Source: Deinococcus arboris (GTDB lineage: Bacteria > Deinococcota > Deinococci > Deinococcales > Deinococcaceae). From it: DNA of 61,020 nucleotides. Where the stretch lies: positions 1 through 61,020 of the forward strand of contig NZ_WQLB01000027.1 in the NCBI RefSeq assembly GCF_009755355.1. Reading direction: 5' to 3'. Below, in pieces: positions 50,603 to 59,626 of this stretch. How positions within the stretch are numbered: the first letter of the stretch is position 1; every line of letters begins with the position of its first letter. A model generated the notes under the pieces. It made no database searches. It worked only from the letters and a program-made list of their open reading frames with translations, and was not told where the DNA came from. The position numbers and the translations under genes are program-made.

Positions 50603-50657
50603 GGTCAGGAGGAAGTGGACAGAGCAGAAATCCTCTGTCTACTGACCAGTTCCTCCT
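50603..50657 (-). other. Imperfect hairpin between ABC permease and ATPase genes
   Basis: The 96-nt gap holds nested inverted repeats: ACAGAG (50619) with CTCTGT (50633), GGTCAG (50603) with CTGACC (50642), and AGGAGGAA (50607) with TTCCTCCT (50650). There is no T-tract. It could be an attenuator or an mRNA-processing element setting permease/ATPase stoichiometry. Confidence 0.45.
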
Positions 50658-50669
50658 CACCCCTCACCT

Positions 50670-51509
50670 TCAGGTTCCGGTGCCCTGATAGCGGCGCACA
50701 CCCACGCGCCAGAAGACGAACGCAGCGGCCAGCAGAAGCGGCCCGACCAGCGGTGACAGGAAGGCGGCCGCCGGGGGCAAGCCGTCGGGCAGAGGACGGC
50801 CCAGGATGTGCAGCACGGGAAAATAAGACAGAAACGCGGCGGGAATGACGTAGGTAAAGGTCTTGCGCAGCCACTGGCCGTAGATGTCCATGGGGTAGCT
50901 GATGAGTGTGCGCCCGCCGTAGGTCAGCACGTTCATGGCTTCCACGCTGTCCACGGTCCAGAAGGTCAGCGTGCCGCCAATGACAAAGAGGCCGCCAAAA
51001 AAGCAGATCATGCCCAGCACGCTGCCCGTCAGCAGCAGCGCGTCGCCAAAGGTCCAGGCATGGGCAGTGTGAATCAAGCCGTAGCCCAGGACGGCGGCGG
51101 CCAGCCCAATTCGCGCCACCCGGCGCAGGGCAAAGTCAGAGCCGAACACCTGCACGACCAGCGGCACCGGGCGCAGCAAAAACGTGGAGAAACTGCCTGC
51201 ACGCACGTGGGCCGAGAGGTTGGGAGCGTCAAAGCCGCCAAACAGCAGGTCCATCAGCACGAAGGCCAGTTCGGCCAGGCCGTACAGCAGGGCAATCTCG
51301 CCCAGGCTCCAGCCGCCCAGGCCGCCAAAGCGGGGCAGGACCAGGGCCAGCGCGGCAAATTCGGCGGCGGTAATCAGCATGGTTCCCAGGGCGTCCAGCA
51401 GCAGCGCCGTGCGGTAGGTCGCCTGAGAGCGCACCTGTGCGCCCAGCAGCCGCAGGTACAGCGCCCCGTGATGCGCCGCCTCGGCCCGGAGCCCGGCGGC
51501 CCTAGCCAC
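50670..51509 (-). CDS. ABC-2 permease (DUF990-type)
   Basis: The 279-residue product has six hydrophobic segments and the DUF990 family style: a hydrophilic start (ARAAGLRAEAAHHGALYLRLLGAQVRSQ), ALYGLAELAFVLMDLLFGGFDAPNLSAHVRAGSFSTFLLRPVPLVVQ-type block, and a C-terminal PAAFLSYFPVLHILG. Its GTG start overlaps the preceding permease by 8 nt, so the two are probably co-translated and form a heterodimeric channel. The ATPase gene follows after a 96-nt gap with a hairpin. Confidence 0.88.
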   Translation of the reverse strand: MARAAGLRAEAAHHGALYLRLLGAQVRSQATYRTALLLDALGTMLITAAEFAALALVLPRFGGLGGWSLGEIALLYGLAELAFVLMDLLFGGFDAPNLSAHVRAGSFSTFLLRPVPLVVQVFGSDFALRRVARIGLAAAVLGYGLIHTAHAWTFGDALLLTGSVLGMICFFGGLFVIGGTLTFWTVDSVEAMNVLTYGGRTLISYPMDIYGQWLRKTFTYVIPAAFLSYFPVLHILGRPLPDGLPPAAAFLSPLVGPLLLAAAFVFWRVGVRRYQGTGT

Positions 51510-52344
51510 CCGCCACCTCCAGGCGGCGCAGCCCCCGGTGCAGGGTCAGGGCCGTGACGGCCAGCAGCCCCAGCGCCCAGGCCAGTTGAATGCCCAGCGC
51601 CGCCCAAGCCGCCGCGCCGGTCTTGACGCCCACCCAGACCTCGACCACCGTGTTCAGCATGGCCGGAAACGGTGTCCAGGCGAGCCACGCCTGAAACCAG
51701 TCTGGAAAGAACGCCAGCGGCATCAAAAAGCCGCAGCCCAGCCCCAGCAGCGCCCAGGCGAAGCGGCCAAACCCGGCGGCGTCCGGCGACCAGAAGGCCG
51801 CGCAGTTGACCAGGAACCGGAACAGGAAGCCGCAGGCCCAGGCCAGCACGATGCTCAGGGCCGTCTGGACCCAGCCCAGGGCACCCGCCGGCCACGTCAG
51901 GTCCCAGAACAGTTCAAAGAGCAGCAGCATGGGCACGCCGCGCAGCAACAACTGGCCCCAGGCGCGCCCGGCGTCCTGCGCCGCCCAGAAGAGCAGCAGG
52001 TTCAGGGGCCGCAGCAGGTCGGTGGCCACCTCGCCCCGGTGGACGGTGCGCATAAAGTCGGTCCAGCCGAACAGGCTCAGGGCCATGATGAACGTCTGGG
52101 TCAGGCCGATGTAGGTCACCGCGTCCTGTACGGTGTAGCCGGCCACCTGTGGGCGCAGTCCAAACAGGGCCAGCAGCACCGCCACCCGCAGAAATCCAAA
52201 AAACGTGTTGGTGATCAGTCCCCACAGCGCCGCCTGCGGGTAAGCGAACTGCCGCCGGAACCCCAGCCGGGCCACCGCCCAGGGCAGGGCCGCAGACGGC
52301 AGGACAGCGCCCCCAGCGCGCGCCGGCGCAGGTGCAGTGGTCAT
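51502..52344 (-). CDS. ABC-2 permease (DUF990-type), first gene of exporter operon
   Basis: The 280-residue product has six predicted membrane helices. It begins with an Ala-rich tail, then RLGFRRQFAYPQAALWGLITNTFFGFLRVAVLLALFG, VTYIGLTQTFIMALSLFGWTDFMRTVHRGEVATDLLRPLNLLLFWAAQDAGRAWGQ, and MPLAFFPDWFQAWLAWTPFPAMLNTVVEVWVG; the LLRPLN segment is shared with the partner permease (LLRPVP), so the two are paralogues. A GGGGGA tract precedes ATG 52344. It heads the operon permease-permease-ATPase. Confidence 0.9.
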   Translation of the reverse strand: MTTAPAPARAGGAVLPSAALPWAVARLGFRRQFAYPQAALWGLITNTFFGFLRVAVLLALFGLRPQVAGYTVQDAVTYIGLTQTFIMALSLFGWTDFMRTVHRGEVATDLLRPLNLLLFWAAQDAGRAWGQLLLRGVPMLLLFELFWDLTWPAGALGWVQTALSIVLAWACGFLFRFLVNCAAFWSPDAAGFGRFAWALLGLGCGFLMPLAFFPDWFQAWLAWTPFPAMLNTVVEVWVGVKTGAAAWAALGIQLAWALGLLAVTALTLHRGLRRLEVAGG

Positions 52345-52611
52345 ACGTTTCCCCCTCTTTCCAGCATGCCGAACCGGAAGCCCCCAGGGTAGCGGCGCCA
52401 GGCCAGACCAGGAAATACGCCGCTTGGCGGAGAGGGTGAGGCAGAGTCACCCCCAACTCGGCGCGCTGCCGCCCTTCTTCCTGCGGCCTGCATGACATTG
52501 ATGCGTCAGCCCTGGGGGCTGTCATCAGGATTTCCTGAACGCACGCCGCACGCCCCGCTCAGCCCGGCGACCTACGCTAAGGCCCGCATCAAGCCACAGG
52601 AGGCGCACATC

Positions 52612-53340
52612 ATGATGGATATTTTGAACCAGCTGGGCGGCCTGAGCGGCGCCGGACAGACCCTTGGCGGGCAACTGGGCACCAGCCCGCAGCAGACACA
52701 GTCGGCCGTCGAAGCGGCGCTGCCGCTGCTGCTGGGCGCCCTGACCCGCAACGCCACTCAGCCGGGGGGCCTGGACGCCCTGAGCGGCGCCCTGGACCGC
52801 CACGACGGCTCGGCGCTGGGCGCTTTTGGGCAGGGACAGTTGCCCGACACGGCCGACGGTCAGAAGATTCTGGGGCATGTGTTTGGCGGCCAGCAGACGC
52901 AGGCCGCGCAGGCGGTGGGCCGCCGCGCCGGCATTGACCCGCAGCTGGCCATGCAACTGCTGACCATGCTGGCCCCGCTGGTGCTGGGGTATCTCAGCCG
53001 CCAGCGGCAGGGCCAGGCGGGCGGCGCCCAGCCCCAGGGCGGCGGCCTGGGCAGCATTCTGGGTGGGCTCCTGGGCGGCTCCGGCGACAACCTGGGCGGC
53101 CTGCTCGGGGGCCTCCTGGGCGGTGGGCAGCCGGCCCCCCAGCCCAGCCCTGACCCCTCCCGTCAGGGCGGCAGCGTCCTGGGCGGTGGCCAGGTGATTC
53201 CGGGCTTTCCCAGTCAGGGTGGGGCCCAGACCGGCGGCGGCTCGGGTGACCTGTTCGGCACCCTGAACCGTGCGCTGGACCGGGACGGCGACGGCGGCGC
53301 GCTGGATGACCTGATTGGCATGTTTGGCGGCCGGCGGTAG
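52612..53340 (+). CDS. DUF937 protein with C-terminal calcium-loop-like motif
   Basis: ATG 52612 has AGGAGG 8 nt upstream. The 242-residue product is a DUF937 (YidB-like) protein: a helical N-half (MDILNQLGGLSGAGQTLGGQLGTSPQQTQSAVEAALPLLLGALTRNA), then a helix pair (AAQAVGRRAGIDPQLAMQLLTMLAPLVLGYLSRQ) and long Gly-rich low-complexity repeats (GGLGSILGGLLGGSGDNLGGLLGGLLGG). It ends DRDGDGGALDDLIGMFGGRR, an EF-hand-like DxDxDG loop common in this family. The role is unknown. It is followed by a strong terminator. Confidence 0.87.
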   Translation: MMDILNQLGGLSGAGQTLGGQLGTSPQQTQSAVEAALPLLLGALTRNATQPGGLDALSGALDRHDGSALGAFGQGQLPDTADGQKILGHVFGGQQTQAAQAVGRRAGIDPQLAMQLLTMLAPLVLGYLSRQRQGQAGGAQPQGGGLGSILGGLLGGSGDNLGGLLGGLLGGGQPAPQPSPDPSRQGGSVLGGGQVIPGFPSQGGAQTGGGSGDLFGTLNRALDRDGDGGALDDLIGMFGGRR

Positions 53341-53355
53341 AGGACGGCAGCCAAG

Positions 53356-53388
53356 AGAGCAGGCGGACCGTTCTCGTCCGCCTGCTCT
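53356..53388 (+). terminator. Intrinsic terminator of the DUF937 gene
   Basis: AGAGCAGGCGGAC (53356-53368) and GTCCGCCTGCTCT (53376-53388) are perfect 13-nt complements with a 7-nt loop, followed by TTCTGG. Confidence 0.88.
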
Positions 53389-53431
53389 TTCTGGGTTGAC
53401 TGGAGAAACTTCCCTTCAGCGACTCTCCCTC

Positions 53432-53587
53432 ATACGGATTCCGTCTGTTTCGTTTACAAATCGGAACAGAACCGATTTGCAAACTCCACGCCCGGAACCC
53501 GTTTTGCTCCTTCTCGCTCTGCTGCGCAGCTTTGCAAGTCCGCTCGGATTGAATCGTTTTTGCCAACGATTCAATCCGAGTTCGTAT
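53432..53587 (+). repeat. Dispersed ~157-bp intergenic repeat, copy B
   Basis: Matches copy A (3557-3713) end to end in the same orientation. It starts ATACGGATTCCGTCTG and ends GAGTTCGTAT. Here the 3' end abuts a gene: its final T is the complement of the last A of the aquaporin stop codon. The internal stem GAATCGTT/AACGATTC is better preserved than in copy A. Confidence 0.85.
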
Positions 53588-54258
53588 CAGTTCATGGCTT
53601 CCGGAACGGGGCGGGGTTTCAGGCCCTCGGTGAAGTTGGCGATTAGGGCGCCCAGCGCCGCCCCCAGCAGCGGGGCCAGCCAGTACAGCCAGTGGGCGCC
53701 CCACTCGCCCGAGACCAGCGCCGGGCCAAACGACCGGGCGGGATTCATGGCGGCGCCGGTCAGGGGACCGGCCGCCAGAATGTCGGCCACGATGGTCAGG
53801 CCCACAATCAGGCCGCCCAGCACATGCCGCTGATGAATGGCGACCTTGACGACCACCAGCACCAGAAACGCAGTGGCGATGACTTCTGCCAGAAAGCCGC
53901 CGCCCACAGACACGCCGCTGCCCAGGGCAGGAAGACCAAACCCAGCCGCGTCCAGGCGCGCCGGGCCAGCCACCCCCAGGGCGGCCGCCGCACCCAGGGC
54001 CGCCCCGGCCAACTGCGCCGGAACAAACGCCAGTGTGGTGCGCCAGTCCTGATGCCCGGTCAGGCTGAGGGCAAAGCTGACCGCCGGGTTGAATTGGCCG
54101 CCGCTGACGGTCCCCAGCGCCATGGCCATAACGGCGATGGCCAGGCCATGGGCAAAAGCCACCCCCAGTAACCCCGCATTGTTGGCGATGGCCAACACCC
54201 CGATAAACACGAGGGCAAAGGTGCCCACCGCTTCCGCCACTAACTTCTGAGGCAACAT
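53587..54258 (-). CDS. Aquaporin (MIP family)
   Basis: A 223-residue channel protein with six membrane helices and two half-helix NPA motifs: GGQFNPAVSFAL and AAMNPARSFGP. The second pore segment has the AMNPARS context of water-selective AqpZ-type channels rather than glycerol facilitators (NPARD), so water transport is more likely; selectivity-filter residues were not fully assigned. A TAAACT hexamer ends 7 nt before ATG 54258, indicating a leaderless mRNA. The stop codon borders repeat copy B. cysteine synthase lies 26 nt upstream on the same strand, so partial read-through is possible. Confidence 0.93.
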   Translation of the reverse strand: MLPQKLVAEAVGTFALVFIGVLAIANNAGLLGVAFAHGLAIAVMAMALGTVSGGQFNPAVSFALSLTGHQDWRTTLAFVPAQLAGAALGAAAALGVAGPARLDAAGFGLPALGSGVSVGGGFLAEVIATAFLVLVVVKVAIHQRHVLGGLIVGLTIVADILAAGPLTGAAMNPARSFGPALVSGEWGAHWLYWLAPLLGAALGALIANFTEGLKPRPVPEAMN

Positions 54259-54265
54259 GAGAATA

Positions 54266-54271
54266 AGTTTA
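54266..54271 (-). promoter_or_regulatory. -10 element TAAACT for the leaderless aquaporin gene
   Basis: TAAACT on the minus strand ends 7 nt before ATG 54258, in the 26-nt gap after cysK. Confidence 0.6.
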
Positions 54272-54284
54272 ACCCACGGCCTCT

Positions 54285-55238
54285 CTAGCCCAGCCGCTCG
54301 CGCGAACGCGGCGCGTAGCCGGGCGGCGTGTCTTCCTGGCCGGCAAACAGGCTGGTGGTGAGGTAGCGCGCCCCGGTGTCGCAGGCGATGGTGGCCACCC
54401 GCTTGCCTGGCCCCAGGCGGCGGGCCACCTGAAGCGCGGCCCAGACCATCGCGCCGCTGCTCATGCCCACGAAGACGCCCTCCTGCTGGGCCAGGCGGCG
54501 GGCCAGCGGGTAGGCGTCTTCTTCCCAGACCTCGACCACCTCGTCAATCACAGAGCGGTCCAGATTGGCCGGAATAAAGCCGGGCCCCATGCCCTGAAAA
54601 CCGTGCGTGCCCATCTCGCCGCCGCCCAGCACGTTGCTGCGGGCAGGCTCACAGGCGATGACCTGCACCTGTGGGTTTTGCCGTTTCAGAAAGCGGCCCA
54701 CCCCGCTGATGGTGCCGCCCGTGCCGCTGCCGTACACAAAAGCGTCAAGGCGCCCGTCCATCTGGGCCCACAGCTCAGGCCCGGTGGTGGCCTCGTGGGT
54801 GGCGGGGTTGGCGGGATTGGCAAACTGATTCATCATGACGGCGCCGCGCTCCTGCACGATCCGCTCGGCTTCCTCAATGGCGGCCAGCATGCGCCGCGCG
54901 GGGTCGGTCAGCACCAGTTCGGCGCCGTAAGCCACCAGGGTGCGCCGCCGCTCCTCACTCATGCTGGCGGGCATACACAGAATGAGCCGGTAACCCTTGG
55001 CCGCCGCCACCTGCGCGAGCCCGATGCCGGTGTTGCCGCTGGTCGGCTCCACGATGGTGCCGCCTGGGGTCAGGACGCCCCGGCGCTCGGCGTCCTCAAT
55101 GAGCCCCAGGGCCGTGCGGTCCTTGATGCTGCCGCCTGGGTTCTGGCCCTCCAATTTCACAAATACGTCGGCCATCCCGTCCTCAACCACGCGCGACAGT
55201 TGCAAGAGAGGGGTGTGACCGATGAACGACTGAATCAT
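54285..55238 (-). CDS. cysK: Cysteine synthase (O-acetylserine sulfhydrylase)
   Basis: This PLP enzyme makes cysteine from O-acetylserine and sulfide. From ATG 55238 the 317-residue product begins MIQSFIGHTPLLQL; the PLP lysine is Lys39 in LEGQNPGGSIKDR, the substrate loop is PTSGNTG, and the phosphate-binding loop is GSGTGGTISG, with SSGAMVWAAL near the end. A TATGCT hexamer ends 6 nt before the start, fitting a leaderless mRNA; the longer frame (to 55286) is not needed. cysK and cysM types are not clearly separable here. Cysteine supply links it functionally to redox defence. Confidence 0.93.
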   Translation of the reverse strand: MIQSFIGHTPLLQLSRVVEDGMADVFVKLEGQNPGGSIKDRTALGLIEDAERRGVLTPGGTIVEPTSGNTGIGLAQVAAAKGYRLILCMPASMSEERRRTLVAYGAELVLTDPARRMLAAIEEAERIVQERGAVMMNQFANPANPATHEATTGPELWAQMDGRLDAFVYGSGTGGTISGVGRFLKRQNPQVQVIACEPARSNVLGGGEMGTHGFQGMGPGFIPANLDRSVIDEVVEVWEEDAYPLARRLAQQEGVFVGMSSGAMVWAALQVARRLGPGKRVATIACDTGARYLTTSLFAGQEDTPPGYAPRSRERLG

Positions 55239-55244
55239 GGCCCC

Positions 55245-55250
55245 AGCATA
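55245..55250 (-). promoter_or_regulatory. -10 element TATGCT for leaderless cysK
   Basis: TATGCT on the minus strand ends 6 nt before ATG 55238; identical hexamer to that of apaG. Confidence 0.6.
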
Positions 55251-55317
55251 GGCGCTGCGGGCCATCCATAAAAACGCTGCACCCACCAGACGGCAGGTGC
55301 AGCAGGGAGGGACGCGC

Positions 55318-56937
55318 TTAGCTGGGCCGCTCGGCCGACGCCTGGGGCGGCGTTACCGTGTCGGCCTGACTGTCCAGCGCGGCCTCGCCGTGCGCGGCGG
55401 GGCGGCTGGCCAGCGGGTCAATCTCGGGCTGATCCTTGTTGACGCTGCTCACCAGGATGTCCAGCACATCGCCGTCGCGGGCCGCCTGCACCGCCTTGTG
55501 GGTCACGATTTCCCCGATGTTCAGGATAATGGTGTCGTCCGGCGCCAGAATCACGCGGGTGACGGGGCGGCCCAGGGCGTCGCGCACCCGGCTTTCCAGG
55601 GCGTCCTGCTGACGCTGCTCGATGGCGCCCTCGGCCTGGTCACGCCGGTCACCCAGCCAGGCTTTGGCGCGGTCCAGCAGGTTGCTGGCGCCCTCGGAGA
55701 CCGTGCTCACGGTGCTGGTCTCAGCCGGGCGCGCACCGCCAGTCGTCGCGGCAATCAGCGCCTGCTCGGCGCCGACGTGGCGGGCGCGGTCAGCGATTGC
55801 CGGGGTCACAATCTGGCCAGTGGCCGCCACGATGCTGCCACCCGGTGCCCGCACATCGCTCTTGACGCGGCGACCAATAGTGGCTTCCACCGTGTTGGGG
55901 TCGGCCTGCTGACGGTCCCGGTAGGACTGCACGCCTTCCTGAATGGCGCCGCCGGTGGCCGTGGCCGTCAGGGCTGCCAGACGCCCAGTGGCCTCGGCGC
56001 GGTCAGCCTGGTGCTGGGTGATGGTCGCGCCGGCCGGCACAATGACCTCGCCGGTGTCGGTGGCGACCTCACTGCGGGCCGTCTTGCCCACCACGTAGGC
56101 TTTCTGCCGCTCGGCGGTGGCGCCTTTCACGTCCTCGTAGGACTCCTGCACGCGGTCACGGGCGCTGCCGTAGGCGTCGGCCAAGGCGCCGCCCGTCGCA
56201 GCGGTGGCCAGGGCGGTCAGCTTGCCGGCTGCCTCGGCCTCGTCGGCGTGCGCGGCGGTGATGGTCTCGCCCTTGGCCACGATCAGGCGCTCGTCCTCGG
56301 CGTGAATATCGCCGCCCGCCGTCTTGCCGATCACGTATTCCTTCTGGCGCTCCTTGGTGGCTTCAGCAATGTTCTGGTACGCCCCACTGATGCTGCTGCC
56401 GGCCGAGGCCAGGGCGCCCCTAAGGCCGCCGTCATCCTGTTCTTCCATCGCCTGCGCGACCGCTGGGGGCACCAGCGCCGTGTCCACGCCAATCTGCACC
56501 TGCTCGGGGGCGGGGACGAAGGTGCGCCCGCTGCTCAGGTCGGCAAACAGGCCGCCGGTCGCCTCGTAGCCTTCCACACGGCCTGAATGCTCGTCGAAAA
56601 ACACGTCGGCAATCTTGCCCAGGTTGTGGCCGTCCGTGGTCAGCAGCGTCAGGCCCACCAGGCTGACCTTGCTGTCCAGGGCGTCTTTCAGGCGGCCATC
56701 CTCGCGGGTGGTGGCCACATCGGCGTGGGTGCCGATCATGATGGCGTCCTCGCCAATGCTGCGGATGCGGTCAAACGGCACCACCTTGGCCGCGCTGAAC
56801 CAGCCGCCCTCGTCGACCAGCAGCCCCAGGACCTGATTGGCCTGGTGGTCAAACACCACGTCATGCACCCGGTCAATGTGTTCGCCGCTGTCCACAGCGA
56901 TAATCGTGCGGCCGAGAATATCCTTGCCTTTAATCAT
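55318..56937 (-). CDS. PRC-barrel/DUF2382-like repeat protein
   Basis: The 539-residue protein has two N-terminal PRC-barrel modules ([30 protein letters not shown] and a second starting [25 protein letters not shown]), followed by four copies of an 80-90-residue unit: [81 protein letters not shown], and [29 protein letters not shown]. Linkers contain ERQK repeats and Ala/Gln-rich helices. Such proteins occur in Deinococcus and are thought to be stress-related; the molecular role is unknown. GGAGC lies before the ATG, and a 45-residue membrane protein precedes it by 69 nt. Confidence 0.82.
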   Translation of the reverse strand: MIKGKDILGRTIIAVDSGEHIDRVHDVVFDHQANQVLGLLVDEGGWFSAAKVVPFDRIRSIGEDAIMIGTHADVATTREDGRLKDALDSKVSLVGLTLLTTDGHNLGKIADVFFDEHSGRVEGYEATGGLFADLSSGRTFVPAPEQVQIGVDTALVPPAVAQAMEEQDDGGLRGALASAGSSISGAYQNIAEATKERQKEYVIGKTAGGDIHAEDERLIVAKGETITAAHADEAEAAGKLTALATAATGGALADAYGSARDRVQESYEDVKGATAERQKAYVVGKTARSEVATDTGEVIVPAGATITQHQADRAEATGRLAALTATATGGAIQEGVQSYRDRQQADPNTVEATIGRRVKSDVRAPGGSIVAATGQIVTPAIADRARHVGAEQALIAATTGGARPAETSTVSTVSEGASNLLDRAKAWLGDRRDQAEGAIEQRQQDALESRVRDALGRPVTRVILAPDDTIILNIGEIVTHKAVQAARDGDVLDILVSSVNKDQPEIDPLASRPAAHGEAALDSQADTVTPPQASAERPS

Positions 56938-57006
56938 AAAGTGACGCTCCAGTAAGGGAAAAAGAACGTGGGGAAGTCAGGTGGGCTAAGAAGGGACCAG
57001 GCCCCT

Positions 57007-57144
57007 TTAGATAAACCCGAGGTCAAGGAGTCCCTGCGGCTTGAGGTACAGGAAGTACAGCAGCAGGAACAGCACCAGCACAACGATGACGGCCAGCAGC
57101 ACTTTGCCACCGCCACCGCCCGAGTTGCCTTTGAGTCGCGTCAT
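57007..57144 (-). CDS. 45-residue single-helix membrane protein
   Basis: ATG 57144 has GGAGG 5 nt upstream. The product is a basic, Gly-rich N-terminus ([13 protein letters not shown]), one long hydrophobic helix ([20 protein letters not shown]) and a short tail. Longer frames to 57240 lack a ribosome site. It lies 69 nt upstream of the PRC-barrel gene on the same strand, with no terminator between, so the two may form a small operon in which this peptide anchors or signals to the PRC protein. This is inference. Confidence 0.72.
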   Translation of the reverse strand: MTRLKGNSGGGGGKVLLAVIVVLVLFLLLYFLYLKPQGLLDLGFI

Positions 57145-57270
57145 GAGTGCCTCCACGCGCAGTGTAGGAAGCGGGCGCGGGCCTGCCATCTGGCAGACGT
57201 TACCCCCGCTTGACTCAACCTTGGCCTGCTCTTTAGACAAGCCGGGCAGCCTGGCCCCGCACCCAGCCGT

Positions 57271-57276
57271 TACCCT
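57271..57276 (+). promoter_or_regulatory. -10 element TACCCT for the leaderless P-loop/enolase operon
   Basis: TACCCT ends 7 nt before GTG 57284; no ribosome site fits between. Confidence 0.6.
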
Positions 57277-57283
57277 GCGGGAT

Positions 57284-58063
57284 GTGAGTGCCGACCTTCC
57301 TTATTTGCGCGCCGCCCCGCCAGCGCCTGGCCCCCAGGAGGCCCGGCTGGCCGACCTGCCCCTGACCGTCCTGGTGGGGGTGACGGGCGTGGGCAAAAGC
57401 ACGGCCCTGGCCGCTCTGGGTGCGGGCATACGGCTGCTGCCTGACCGGCGCGAGGTCACCGACGCCGTGATGATTGCCCCGCTGGCCGGCGGGCCGGTGC
57501 GTGACCGTGAGCAGCGCTTTGCCCTGACGGCGCGCTACCGCCAGACCCACCCCGGCGGCATGGCTCAGGCCCTGGGGTCGCTGCTGGCCGATACCGGGCA
57601 CTGGCAGGGGCCACTGGTGTTTGACGGCCTGCGCGGGCTGGACGAGGTGCGGTATGCCGCCCAGACCTTTGCGGCGTGGCGCTTTGTGGCGCTGGGCGCC
57701 CCGGATGCGGTGCGGGTGCGGCGTCTGCTGGGCCGCGCCGACGCCTTTGACCAGCTGGGCGCCGCCGCGCTGGGCCACGATCTGCGCGCCGACCTGGCCG
57801 CGCTGGACGGCGCCGGAACAGTGTTCTCGGCAGCCGAGCTGGACAGTCTGGCGGCGCTGCCCGCAGACGGCTTTGCCCCGGCCGAGGTGCTGGCCAAGAC
57901 CCGGATTGTGCTGTCCGAGCGGCGACACTACGACCCAGCCGCTGCAGAGGCGTTTCTGCTCACCTTGCCCCCCGAACGGGCACTAGTGCTAGACACCGTG
58001 GCCCTGGCGCCAGCCGGGGTGGCGGCGGCGATTCAGGGGTGGGCGAACGGGGGCCGCGCATGA
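57284..58063 (+). CDS. P-loop kinase-like protein coupled to an enolase-superfamily gene
   Basis: From GTG 57284 (TACCCT hexamer 7 nt upstream) the product is 259 residues. The P-loop is [17 protein letters not shown]; a Walker-B-like segment [17 protein letters not shown] and an Arg-rich lid ([15 protein letters not shown]) give it the look of a nucleotide or small-molecule kinase. The remaining sequence has no known signature. Its stop overlaps the next ATG (ATGA), and the two genes form a leaderless operon. The substrate may be that of the downstream enzyme, which is inference. The longer upstream frame (from 57041) runs over the minus-strand small gene and is rejected. Confidence 0.75.
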   Translation: MSADLPYLRAAPPAPGPQEARLADLPLTVLVGVTGVGKSTALAALGAGIRLLPDRREVTDAVMIAPLAGGPVRDREQRFALTARYRQTHPGGMAQALGSLLADTGHWQGPLVFDGLRGLDEVRYAAQTFAAWRFVALGAPDAVRVRRLLGRADAFDQLGAAALGHDLRADLAALDGAGTVFSAAELDSLAALPADGFAPAEVLAKTRIVLSERRHYDPAAAEAFLLTLPPERALVLDTVALAPAGVAAAIQGWANGGRA

Positions 58064-59148
58064 GTGCGCCCACCGTCGCGCGGGTGCAGGGCCTGCCCTA
58101 CCGCCTTCCGCTGACCTCGGCCCTCGCCTGGGGCGCCCACGCGGCCCTGAATGCCGCCGAGCATGTGCTGGTGCAGGTCACCCTGTCGGACGGCACGGTG
58201 GGCCTGGCTGAAGCGACCCCGCGCCCCACGATTTACGGCGAGACGCCCGCCAGTGTGGTGGCGATCCTGGCCCACCTAGAGGCGGGGCTGGCCGGGGTGC
58301 CGATCACGGATGAGGCAGCCTTAAACCGTGTCCGGAACAGCGTGGCGAACAACCACACAGCTCGGGGCGCGCTGGACATGGCCCTCCACGACGCCCGTGC
58401 CCGCGCGCAGGGGCAAAGCCTCCTTGACCACTGGCTGGGGCCGCAGCCACGGGTGCGCGTCAGCTTCATTCTGGGCATTGCACCGCCCGCCGAGATGCTG
58501 GCCGAGGCCCGGCGCGTCGTGGAGGCCGGCGTGCGCTGCCTGAAAGTCAAGGTGGGCCGCGACCACCGCCGCGACCTGGACGTCATTGCCACCCTGCGCC
58601 GCGAGTTTGGTCAGGATGTTCAGCTGTACGCCGACAGCAATGAAACCCTGACCCCCGACACCGCCCCCGCCGCCCTGGACGCCATGCGTGAGGCGGGGCT
58701 GATGTATGTCGAAGAACCTCTGCCAGCCCGCGACTTAAAGGCGCGCGCCACTCTGCATGCTCAGGGGCGCCTGCCGATCGTGGCCGACGACTCGTGCTTT
58801 ACCCCCGCCGACCTGGCCCGCGAACTGGACTTTGACACCTTTGACGTTTTGAACGTCAAGACGGCCCGCAACGGCTTTACGGACGGCCACGCCATGCTGC
58901 GCGCGGCGGCTGGTCGAGGCAAGCGAGGCATGGTGGGCTCCCAGGCCAGCACCGGGCTGGGCACCCTGCACGCCGCGCTGCTGGCGACCCAGGCCGAGGT
59001 CACCGAGCCCTGCGAGCTGAGCTTTGTGCTGAAGTTGCAAGATGACCTGCTCAACGCGCCCATTGAGTTTCAGGACGGCTGGCTGGATGTGGCCGGGCTG
59101 CGCGACCATGCCCTGGATCCGGCCAAGCTCCGCCGCTACCGCCTCTAA
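58060..59148 (+). CDS. Enolase-superfamily enzyme, muconate-lactonizing (dipeptide epimerase-like) subgroup
   Basis: The 362-residue barrel enzyme abstracts a proton next to a carboxylate with Mg2+ help. The catalytic set is in order: Lys162-x-Lys164 (LKVKVG), Asp192-x-Asn194 (YADSNE), Glu218/219 (VEEPLP), Asp243/244 (VADDSCF), and Lys267 (NVKTARNG), the KxK/D/E/D/K pattern of the MLE subgroup that includes dipeptide epimerases, N-succinylamino-acid racemases and muconate cycloisomerases. The lid and the [16 protein letters not shown] start are typical. ATG 58060 overlaps the kinase-like gene's stop. Pocket residues were not resolved, so a substrate cannot be assigned; dipeptide epimerase is a guess. 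Confidence 0.88.
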   Translation: MSAPTVARVQGLPYRLPLTSALAWGAHAALNAAEHVLVQVTLSDGTVGLAEATPRPTIYGETPASVVAILAHLEAGLAGVPITDEAALNRVRNSVANNHTARGALDMALHDARARAQGQSLLDHWLGPQPRVRVSFILGIAPPAEMLAEARRVVEAGVRCLKVKVGRDHRRDLDVIATLRREFGQDVQLYADSNETLTPDTAPAALDAMREAGLMYVEEPLPARDLKARATLHAQGRLPIVADDSCFTPADLARELDFDTFDVLNVKTARNGFTDGHAMLRAAAGRGKRGMVGSQASTGLGTLHAALLATQAEVTEPCELSFVLKLQDDLLNAPIEFQDGWLDVAGLRDHALDPAKLRRYRL

Positions 59149-59626
59149 TTGCTGCGAGCGGCGACCAGTTCCACTCTGGGGTTGGGGGCGCCCCTCTCTT
59201 GCACATCCGCCGCCGTCTTTTACCAGCACTCGCTTCATTGGCCTCAGAACGGTTGAGCGGAAGCTCCTTTCAATCGCTGTTCAGGCAACCAAAGTCCATG
59301 ACGGCAAGAGGCAGCGGCGTAGGCAGAAGTGAAGGGCGAACGGCACTCCTCAACCGAACTGGCCGCCGCTGTCAGAACGGTTAAGGGTGATGACCAGGAG
59401 CCGCTCTGGGCAGCGCCGTCAGACGGTTTCTGTCCATTGCCGCAACATCTGGGAAGGCGCCAGACAGTTCTCCACTCTCTGGACATTCTTCTCTGCCCCT
59501 CCCAGTTGGGTCACACTCGAAACGGGTTCAGGATTTGCTCCGATGCGGCCCGACTTGTCTACACGACCCTCTGGCGCCTCAGACAAAGGTCATAGGCCTG
59601 TCAGAACTGGCGGCCAATAATGAGGC
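59149..59626. other. 478-nt gene-free stretch
   Basis: No supported gene. Short frames here lack ribosome sites. The composition is mixed, with a lower-GC patch around 59240-59320. No terminator hairpin for the enolase gene was recognised. Confidence 0.4.

Noticed and set aside
55297..56586. 429-codon plus-strand frame opposite the PRC-barrel gene
   Set aside because: Repetitive because the real gene is repetitive; composition (Gly/His/Val) is typical of antisense frames in this genome.
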